Assembly: GCA_020860025.1 (NCBI GenBank)
Contig: JAJBVC010000192.1
Location: 1 to 10,533, forward strand
Origin: Clostridiales bacterium
GTDB lineage: Bacteria; Bacillota; Clostridia; Oscillospirales; Acutalibacteraceae
Length of the DNA: 10,533 nucleotides
Reading direction: 5' to 3'
Both the position numbers and the translations under genes were made by a program. Under the pieces are notes generated by a model, which did no database searches, had not been told where the DNA came from, and saw nothing but the letters and a program-made list of their open reading frames with translations. This document shows, piece after piece, positions 1-4,973 of this stretch (the first letter of the stretch is position 1; the number at the start of each line of letters is the position of its first letter).

Positions 1-1
1 G

Positions 2-721
2 AATGTTATCATCTATTGCGTAAACAATCATTTTTCACTGCTTCAAAAAAGTATTTTTGAAAAAAGATTTCCAAATACTGTTTTTGCGGATTTTAAAACG
101 ATAAAAAATATGGACGGCAGGGAATTTATCGAAAAAATTATTATTGAGCGGTTTCACGCCGGTATGGTGCTTTGCGGATTTAATTTCCGTTTCGGAAAAA
201 ATGCAGGATGGAGTGCGCTCGATATGCGTGAATATCTTGAAAAAAAAGATATTTGGGTGCGTATTTTGGAGCATCTTGATTTTGATAATGAGCCGATTTC
301 CTCTACAAGAATACGCAAGGCGCTTGTTGACGGAAAAATTAAGCAGGCAAACGAAATGCTCGGATATAATTTCACGTATGAAAATGATGTTATTTTCGGC
401 GATAAGCGTGGCAGAACAATTGGCTTTCCCACGGCAAATCAGCATTTGCCCGAGGGACTGACAGTGCCGAAATACGGCGTCTATGAGAGCATTGCATTCG
501 TTGACGGTAAGGCGTATAAAGCTTTTACAAATATCGGAGAAAGACCGACATGGAAAGTTGAGCAGGTACTTAGCGAAACGCATATTTTCGGCTTTGACGG
601 CGACCTTTACGGCAAAACGGTGCGAATTGAGCTTTTAAGATATTTAAGAGGGGAAAAGGAATTTTCATCAGTTGAGGAGTTGAAAAAACAGCTTGAATAC
701 GATAAAAGCAGTATTATTTGA
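2..721 (+). CDS. ribF: Bifunctional riboflavin kinase / FAD synthetase (5'-truncated by window edge)
   Basis: RibF phosphorylates riboflavin to FMN and then adenylylates FMN to FAD in the cytosol. The reading frame is open from base 2, so the real start lies outside the window; about 239 residues are visible where the family usually has about 300-315. The remaining part of the N-terminal FAD synthetase (nucleotidyltransferase) domain shows GFNFRFG (179-199) and ISSTRIR (297-317). The C-terminal riboflavin kinase domain starts with GRTIGFPTAN (411-440), where PTAN is the ATP/metal-binding motif, then NIGERPT, SETHIFGF and DLYG, all family hallmarks. The TGA stop at 719-721 lies inside the next gene, which starts in another frame at 693, so the two are probably translationally coupled. 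The first ATG at 110 is internal and should not be taken as the start. Function is near certain. Confidence 0.96.
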   Translation, partial: NVIIYCVNNHFSLLQKSIFEKRFPNTVFADFKTIKNMDGREFIEKIIIERFHAGMVLCGFNFRFGKNAGWSALDMREYLEKKDIWVRILEHLDFDNEPISSTRIRKALVDGKIKQANEMLGYNFTYENDVIFGDKRGRTIGFPTANQHLPEGLTVPKYGVYESIAFVDGKAYKAFTNIGERPTWKVEQVLSETHIFGFDGDLYGKTVRIELLRYLRGEKEFSSVEELKKQLEYDKSSII

Positions 722-1379
722 TTTTGACGAAACATTACAGGACAGAACCGGTGCTTTTGAAAAGTATATGGATACTTTTTTTGCAGAGTTTTGCCCCGAT
801 ATAAGTGACGATGAAAAAGAAAAAAGAAAAGAGGATATGCGTATTACCGGAAACGGCGGTTACGTTACGCATAACGGCTATGCAAGCCGTGACGAGTGGT
901 TTGAGGATTTAGCTCGTCGGTGGAATTGGGATTGTCCTCTTTCGGGCGCACAGCTTACAGAGCATTATGATACGACCTTCGGCGACCATAATGTTATATT
1001 TCCCAATTCAAAAAAGCTCCTCAAAGAGCTGAAAAAAAGAGGCTATACAGTCGGAGTTATAACAAACGGTCCGTCATATCTGCAAAATCATAAAATGGAC
1101 ACAAGCGGATTAAGACCTTACTGCGATATAGTCGTTGTCAGCGGCGACATAGGAATACATAAGCCGGATCCTGAAATTTTCAGATATACGGCAAATAAAC
1201 TCGGACTCAAAACCGAAGAATGTGTTTATGTCGGCGACCATCCGAAAAACGATATAGAAAGTGCCTTAAAGGCGGGTATGAATGTTATTCGTGTTAATCT
1301 CGGATGGTTCAAGGATAAAGAACTGCGACCCGATGTCCCGACAGTCAGTGATATAATTGATGTATTAAAATATGTGTAA
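693..1379 (+). CDS. HAD-superfamily hydrolase, probable phosphatase (subfamily IA)
   Basis: A 228-aa cytosolic haloacid dehalogenase-like hydrolase, probably a small-molecule phosphatase. All four HAD motifs are present: DFDET (D10 nucleophile, D12 acid/base), T124-N125 (motif II, VITNG), K157 (motif III, HKPDP) and GDHPKND (motif IV, D182 and D187, Mg binding). The segment between motifs I and II looks like a helical C1 cap, as in YjjG-type nucleotidases and phosphoglycolate phosphatase-like enzymes; the substrate cannot be read from the sequence. The start is TTG at 693: an in-frame TGA at 681 excludes anything longer, and the protein then begins with a normal strand leading to motif I. A GAGGAG at 674-679 is 13 nt away, rather far, so coupling to the overlapping ribF (29 nt shared) may help initiation. 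The gene is followed directly by a terminator. Confidence 0.93.
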   Translation: MNTIKAVLFDFDETLQDRTGAFEKYMDTFFAEFCPDISDDEKEKRKEDMRITGNGGYVTHNGYASRDEWFEDLARRWNWDCPLSGAQLTEHYDTTFGDHNVIFPNSKKLLKELKKRGYTVGVITNGPSYLQNHKMDTSGLRPYCDIVVVSGDIGIHKPDPEIFRYTANKLGLKTEECVYVGDHPKNDIESALKAGMNVIRVNLGWFKDKELRPDVPTVSDIIDVLKYV

Positions 1380-1382
1380 TTC

Positions 1383-1425
1383 AAATGCCGATAAGTGTTT
1401 ATAAGCGATCGGCATTTTCTTTTTT
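1383..1425 (+). terminator. Intrinsic terminator of the ribF-HAD transcript
   Basis: A perfect 10-bp stem (AAATGCCGAT at 1383-1392 with ATCGGCATTT at 1408-1417) closes a 15-nt loop and runs into a T-rich tract (1415-1425). It begins 4 nt after the HAD-gene stop codon. The tail is T-rich only on the plus strand, so it mainly serves the left-hand genes. Confidence 0.9.
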
Positions 1426-1448
1426 ACAGTTGTGCTTTGGTGCAGCCG

Positions 1449-1473
1449 TTGTTGTTTTATTATAAAACAACAA
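1449..1473. repeat. 25-bp near-perfect AT-rich palindrome
   Basis: TTGTTGTTTTAT (1449-1460) and ATAAAACAACAA (1462-1473) are exact reverse complements around one central T. It lies between the convergent HAD gene and the membrane-protein gene. Neither strand has a clear T-tract directly after it, so it is not a standard intrinsic terminator. It could still help end the minus-strand transcript, or be a protein-binding palindrome. Confidence 0.6.
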
Positions 1474-1524
1474 TCAAAAAATTGGAGCGAGTATTAATCC
1501 TCACCACTTTGAGCGTTTTATGCT

Positions 1525-1914
1525 TTAATATATTTTACTCAAAAACGGCTCTGTTTTTTCGATTACCTTAAATGCTATTCCGGACAGGGCAAGCCAAAGC
1601 AGTGAAAACGGCAGGCATATCTGCCCCATAATATTAAGCGGAATATTTGAGTAATCCCATACGTGTTCCTTTAAAACAAGGTTGAACATTACGCCGAATA
1701 CAAATTCAGTCGCCGTAATTATTATCATTCCGGTAAGGCATTTTGTCCAAAAGGGCAGGGTATAATTTTGTTCAATATATACAAAACTGCTCAGCACAAT
1801 CGCACCTGCGAAGAACATGGAATAATGAGTTCTGCCTCTCCATATTATTTCAATCAGGCAGTAGCCGAAACCACCTAACAGGGCAACAAATAAATAGTGA
1901 TAAAAATTTCTCAT
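1525..1914 (-). CDS. Small four-helix membrane protein, 'putative ABC transporter permease' type
   Basis: A 129-aa integral membrane protein with four hydrophobic segments (about residues 6-24, 32-47, 58-80 and 95-116). The conserved-looking features are LIEIIWRG after helix 1, the THYSMF stretch entering helix 2, TATEFVFG in helix 3, WDYS (86-89) and GQICLPFSLLW (97-107). I recall this pattern from short Clostridia proteins annotated 'putative ABC transporter permease' (PF06541-like); no ATPase partner is nearby and the transport role is unproven. The start is uncertain. The ATG at 1914 gives a natural N-terminus leading into helix 1, but no Shine-Dalgarno precedes it. The frame stays open to a TTG at 2007 inside cca, which would add 31 residues unlike the family. 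It diverges from cca and converges on the HAD gene, so it is probably its own transcription unit. Confidence 0.72.
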   Translation of the reverse strand: MRNFYHYLFVALLGGFGYCLIEIIWRGRTHYSMFFAGAIVLSSFVYIEQNYTLPFWTKCLTGMIIITATEFVFGVMFNLVLKEHVWDYSNIPLNIMGQICLPFSLLWLALSGIAFKVIEKTEPFLSKIY

Positions 1915-1916
1915 AA

Positions 1917-1945
1917 TTGTATTATTGACTTTTATGTGATACAAT
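1917..1945 (+). promoter_or_regulatory. Probable sigma-A promoter for cca (extended -10)
   Basis: A -35 box TTGTAT (1917-1922), a 17-nt spacer and a -10 box TACAAT (1940-1945) preceded by TGA (1937-1939), i.e. an extended -10. Transcription would start near 1952, leaving a ~34-nt leader with the cca ribosome site GAAGGGCGGG (1970-1979). A second, closer -35-like TTGACT (1925-1930) is badly spaced for any good -10. Confidence 0.6.
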
Positions 1946-1951
1946 AATACA
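1918..1951. promoter_or_regulatory. Inverted repeat overlapping the cca promoter, candidate operator
   Basis: TGTATTATTG (1918-1927) and CAATAATACA (1942-1951) are exact reverse complements, separated by 14 bp, so their centres are about 24 bp apart. The repeat covers both the -35 and -10 boxes proposed for cca and lies just upstream of the divergent membrane-protein start. Because of the symmetry the minus strand also reads TTGTAT, 17 nt, TACAAT. The sequence fits a dimeric regulator site, but no regulator gene is seen in the window. Confidence 0.4.
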
Positions 1952-1985
1952 GGAAAATAATGATTAAACGAAGGGCGGGCGAAAT

Positions 1986-3317
1986 ATGAAGTTGCCAAAT
2001 GACGCAAAAAAACTTATTGATATACTGCAAAACGCAGGCTTTGACTCATATGCGGTCGGCGGCTGTGTACGTGACGGATTTATGAACCGTACGTTTGACG
2101 ATATTGATATTACAACGTCCGCAAGTCCGATTCAGACTGAAAAAATACTTTCTGAAAATGAAATAAAATATATAGAAACAGGCATTAAACACGGTACGGT
2201 TACAGCTGTTTTAAACGGCAAAAATTATGAGATTACTACGTTTAGAACAGACGGCGAATATTTAGACAGCCGTCACCCGACAGACGTCAGGTTTGTTACA
2301 GATATTTCTGATGATTTGGCACGGCGTGATTTTACAATTAACGCTATGGCATATAATGACGATGTGGGGTTAGTTGATTTATACGGCGGTCGTGACGATT
2401 TGTCAAAAAAACTTATTCGTGCTGTCGGCGATGCGGATTTACGTTTTAAAGAGGACGCTCTTCGTATAATGCGTGCCATTCGCTTTGCATCGGTTTTATC
2501 GTTTGATATTGAAGAAAATACAGAAAAGGCAATTTTTGCAAATAAGGATTTACTTAAAAACGTATCTGCCGAGCGAATAAACGCAGAGCTTTCAAAGCTT
2601 CTTTTAGGCGAAAATGTTTTTAACGTGCTTGTTGAGTACAAGGATATAATAGTAACAATACTGCCTGAAATGCAGGCTATATATAATGTCCCTCAAAATA
2701 CTAAATGGCATATTTACGATGTTTGGAATCACACGGCAAAGGCTGTTGAAGCTGCGCCGTTGGATATTGCTTTAAGGTATACTATGCTGCTTCACGACAT
2801 TGGTAAGGGATATGCAAAAACGACTGACGCTAACGGCGTTGACCATTTTAAAGGTCATCAGATAATCAGCGCCGAGTATGCCTCTTCGGCGTTAAAACGG
2901 CTTAAAGTGTCCGGCGAAATATATGAGCGTGTTATGGAAATTGTACCGATTCACGATATGCACATAGGTAAGAACAGGAACAAAATTAAAAAGTGGATGT
3001 CAAAACTGGGAGTACCTGCTATTCTTGATTTGTGCGAGGTTAAAAAGGCTGATAAGCTTGCGCAAAATCCTGAAATGACTGCTCAGGAGATTGAAAATAT
3101 CGAGCTTACAAAAAGTATTATCAACGATATTTTAACAAAAGGCGAGCCGTTTACACGAAAGGATTTGGAAATTAACGGCAGTGATTTGAAAAATCTCGGC
3201 TATGAGGGAATTGAAATCGGAAAGAAACTTAACGATATACTCGACAAGGTTATTTCACAGGAGCTTGAAAATAAAAAAGAAGTCCTGCTTTCCTACGCAA
3301 AACTTAATCATACTTAA
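1986..3317 (+). CDS. cca: tRNA CCA-end nucleotidyltransferase with HD domain
   Basis: This cytosolic class II nucleotidyltransferase adds or repairs the 3'-CCA end of tRNAs without a template (443 aa). The N-terminal catalytic domain has GGCVRD (25-30), the metal-binding pair D39/D41 in DDIDIT, the strand TTFRTDGEY, and RRDFTINA (113-120). EDALRIMRAIRFA (from 156) is the class II nucleotide-recognition region, followed by the RNA-binding domain. An HD phosphohydrolase-type domain follows (H249, H270-D271 in LLHDIGK, then a GH pair), and the C-terminus (about 375-437, ITRKDL-like start, NLGYEGIEIGKKL) resembles the tRNA-binding tail. The length matches HD-containing CCA enzymes. An A-adding-only or poly(A) polymerase paralogue cannot be excluded, since specificity depends on a flexible loop I cannot judge. 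The ATG at 1986 has an SD-like GGGCGGG 6 nt upstream. It is probably a single-gene unit with its own promoter and terminator. Confidence 0.95.
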   Translation: MKLPNDAKKLIDILQNAGFDSYAVGGCVRDGFMNRTFDDIDITTSASPIQTEKILSENEIKYIETGIKHGTVTAVLNGKNYEITTFRTDGEYLDSRHPTDVRFVTDISDDLARRDFTINAMAYNDDVGLVDLYGGRDDLSKKLIRAVGDADLRFKEDALRIMRAIRFASVLSFDIEENTEKAIFANKDLLKNVSAERINAELSKLLLGENVFNVLVEYKDIIVTILPEMQAIYNVPQNTKWHIYDVWNHTAKAVEAAPLDIALRYTMLLHDIGKGYAKTTDANGVDHFKGHQIISAEYASSALKRLKVSGEIYERVMEIVPIHDMHIGKNRNKIKKWMSKLGVPAILDLCEVKKADKLAQNPEMTAQEIENIELTKSIINDILTKGEPFTRKDLEINGSDLKNLGYEGIEIGKKLNDILDKVISQELENKKEVLLSYAKLNHT

Positions 3318-3323
3318 ATCAAA

Positions 3324-3364
3324 AAGCGTATAGAAATCTTTAATTGAAATTTTTCTATACGCTT
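3324..3364. terminator. Bidirectional intrinsic terminator between convergent cca and the 83-aa gene
   Basis: AAGCGTATAGAAA (3324-3336) and TTTCTATACGCTT (3352-3364) form a perfect 13-bp stem with a 15-nt loop, 6 nt past the cca stop. On the minus strand the stem continues into a run of five Ts followed by GATTT, a fair tail. On the plus strand the tail is weaker (GAAATTTTTAATT). The site can therefore stop transcripts from both sides. Confidence 0.8.
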
Positions 3365-3449
3365 GAAATTTTTAATTGAGACTATGTCGTAAAATATTCA
3401 ATAAGGGCTTGCCCGTCATTCAACGTGGCAGTTGACATTCTTGCTTAAG

Positions 3450-3701
3450 TTATAATTTACTTTCTTCGCCGTATTCCTTTGAAAATTCAGTATTTATTTC
3501 ATCGGGAATAGGAACTCCCATTTCAGTTTCATTATCGGGCTGAACGGTCGGGTTTGAAACCCATGCCGAGTATTTGTTCGTTAAAGACGGGTCAAGCTTG
3601 TATTTTCCCTTGTAATTTTTTCGGTGCTTTCTCGTTTTTGACGGAACATTAAAATTGTTACGGCTGTTGATAGTCTGATGGTCATTATTTTTCTGTTCCA
3701 T
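3450..3701 (-). CDS. Small hypothetical protein, basic middle and acidic tail (83 aa)
   Basis: I do not firmly recognise this protein. It is soluble, with no signal peptide or membrane segment: a polar Asn/Gln-rich N-terminus, a strongly basic patch (KTRKHRKNYKGKYK, about residues 22-35), then an acidic tail with SAWV and GVPIPDE. The Trp followed by VPIPxE recalls the short DUF3787 / CDIF630_02480-type spore-surface proteins of Clostridia, but this is from memory and weak. The start is the ATG at 3701, which has AGGAG 7 nt upstream (3709-3713); the in-frame TTG at 3707 sits too close to that site. The first 17 nt overlap the end of the 52-aa gene in another frame, so both are likely made together. 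A bidirectional terminator follows. A real gene on the strength of its ribosome site and position. Confidence 0.72.
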   Translation of the reverse strand: MEQKNNDHQTINSRNNFNVPSKTRKHRKNYKGKYKLDPSLTNKYSAWVSNPTVQPDNETEMGVPIPDEINTEFSKEYGEESKL

Positions 3702-3843
3702 TTGCAAACTCCTGTGCTACAGACTTTAAATCCTCAAGCGAATTTATACTTGCTGTGCTTTGGATAATTGATTCCTTTACCGCTTCGGAAAGAGAGTCAA
3801 AATATTCCTGCATCTGCGGTGTAAGATTGAATTGTTTTGGCAT
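3685..3843 (-). CDS. Small hypothetical protein (52 aa), first of a two-gene cassette
   Basis: A short ORF (ATG at 3843, TAA at 3685-3687) preceded by a strong site GAAAGGAG (3853-3860) with 9 nt spacing. The product begins with MPKQFNLTPQMQEYF and is acidic and probably helical, with a segment VKESIIQS and a second helix INSLEDLKSVAQEF. No cysteine, membrane segment or signal peptide is present. It resembles short Clostridia proteins with an 'LTP..Q.YFDSL...VKESI.QS...I..L.DL' layout that I have seen only as hypothetical; no function is known to me. It overlaps the 83-aa gene by 17 nt and its ribosome site lies in a hairpin (3844-3891), suggesting translation is controlled by RNA structure or by readthrough from hemW. 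The coding call rests on the ribosome site and tight coupling. Confidence 0.75.
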   Translation of the reverse strand: MPKQFNLTPQMQEYFDSLSEAVKESIIQSTASINSLEDLKSVAQEFANGTEK

Positions 3844-3891
3844 AAAAAAGAACTCCTTTCAAAACTATTATTTACGAAAAGAGTTCTTTTT
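3844..3891 (-). terminator. Hairpin with U-run: likely hemW-operon terminator that also buries the next gene's ribosome site
   Basis: Read on the minus strand, AAAAAGAACUCUUUUC pairs with GAAAGGAGUUCUUUUU as a 16-bp stem with one G-U pair and a 15-nt loop (3861-3875), followed by one more U and the ATG of the 52-aa gene. On the plus strand the G-U position becomes an A-C mismatch, so the structure is better in minus-strand RNA. It lies 22 nt after the hemW stop. The 3' arm contains the whole Shine-Dalgarno of the downstream gene, so the element may act as terminator, as translational lock, or both. Confidence 0.72.
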
Positions 3892-3913
3892 ATTATTTGA
3901 AATATTTGGAATT

Positions 3914-4939
3914 TTAAATCAGACTGCTGATTATATAATTTGAAACAAGCATTCCTTTTTGAGTAAGGGCAATTTTGTTTTCGCTTTCATTTATATATCC
4001 CATATCCGCAAAGTTTTTGTAATCCTTTTTAACGAGCGATTTATCAATTCCTCGGTTAAGACGCAAGCCGAGCATTATTTTTTCCTCGTCGGTACCGCCG
4101 ATGCCGTCGTCAATGATTTTCATATTTTTATCATAATAAAAGCGTTTGCCGTCTATAAAGGAATGAGCAGATGCGCCGATTCCCAAATACTCATCAAGAA
4201 GCCAGTATTTGAGATTGTGACGGCTTTCAAAACCGGGTTTTGAAAAGTTGCTGATTTCATATTGATTAAATTTTAGTTTTTTTAATTCGTCAACGGTTTT
4301 AATATACATATCGCTGACTGTATCGTCATCAGGCAGATGAAGCTTGTCCTTCATATCGAAAAAGCGTGTGCCTTTTTCAATTTTCAGCATATATGCGCTA
4401 ATATGAGTAACGTCAGCTTCTTCAATAAAATCAAATGTTTCATCAAGCGTTTCAATTGTCTGCTTCGGGACTCCGAGCATAACGTCAAGGCTGATATTGG
4501 TTATTCCCGCTTTTTTAGCGTCGCTTATTGCCTTTTTAACCATAATTTTATCGGCGACTCTGCCAAGAGCAAAACGCTCCTCGTTTCGTGCGCTTTGCAT
4601 ACCGAGGCTTATTCTGTTTACGCCGAATTTTGCATAGTTGTCAAAATCTCTTTCAAGATTTTTAGACGGATTACATTCAACAGTTATTTCGCAGTCATCC
4701 GCAATGTCAAAGTGACTTTTTGCTTCGGAAATGATTTTGCCTATCAGGCGGCTGTTCATAACGGAAGGAGTGCCGCCGCCAAAATAAACAGTATCAAACG
4801 AACCCTGATATTTGTCCATTTCAGCTATAAGGGCATCAACGTATTTTTCGGCTGAAGCTTCATCATATTTAACACTGTAAAAATCACAGTAAGGGCATTT
4901 TGAACGGCAAAAGGGAATGTGAAAATATAAACCTTTCAT
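3914..4939 (-). CDS. hemW: Radical SAM haem chaperone HemW (formerly 'HemN-like')
   Basis: A radical SAM protein (341 aa) that binds haem and is thought to deliver it to respiratory enzymes; often misannotated as coproporphyrinogen III oxidase. HIPFCRSKCPYCDF holds the 4Fe-4S motif CxxxCxxC (C11, C15, C18), GGGTPS (54-59) binds SAM, and HNLKYW followed by LGIGASAHSF is the HemW-type signature absent from true HemN. The C-terminus has the winged-helix-like tail ending LTQKGMLVSNYII. It is slightly shorter than the usual ~375 aa. I chose the ATG at 4939, because family members begin M-K-G-L-Y; the in-frame GTG at 4951 is only 1 nt from the AGGGAG site (4953-4958), though that leaves 13 nt to the ATG. 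Last gene of the gltX operon, 34 nt after typA. Confidence 0.93.
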   Translation of the reverse strand: MKGLYFHIPFCRSKCPYCDFYSVKYDEASAEKYVDALIAEMDKYQGSFDTVYFGGGTPSVMNSRLIGKIISEAKSHFDIADDCEITVECNPSKNLERDFDNYAKFGVNRISLGMQSARNEERFALGRVADKIMVKKAISDAKKAGITNISLDVMLGVPKQTIETLDETFDFIEEADVTHISAYMLKIEKGTRFFDMKDKLHLPDDDTVSDMYIKTVDELKKLKFNQYEISNFSKPGFESRHNLKYWLLDEYLGIGASAHSFIDGKRFYYDKNMKIIDDGIGGTDEEKIMLGLRLNRGIDKSLVKKDYKNFADMGYINESENKIALTQKGMLVSNYIISSLI

Positions 4940-4973
4940 AACGTTTATCACACTCCCTTTATTTTCTGTTTGA

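Noticed and set aside
3432..3456. Perfect TTGACA and TATAAT boxes on the plus strand
   Set aside because: The spacer is only 13 nt, far below the working 16-18 nt, the TATAAT overlaps the stop of a minus-strand gene, and no plus-strand gene lies downstream.
3930..3935. TATAAT on the minus strand at the end of hemW as promoter of the small-gene cassette
   Set aside because: No -35-like sequence is found 16-18 nt upstream (AAAGGA at 17 nt), and the string is part of an AT-rich palindrome expected by chance in this base composition.
4337..4855. 172-aa plus-strand ORF opposite hemW
   Set aside because: It is antisense to a well-conserved gene, has no ribosome site, and its translation is Phe/Lys/Cys-rich without any family pattern; a shadow ORF.
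4940..4951. GTG at 4951 as hemW start
   Set aside because: It is one base from the Shine-Dalgarno and adds four residues not usual in the family; the ATG at 4939 fits better, though its spacing of 13 nt is long.
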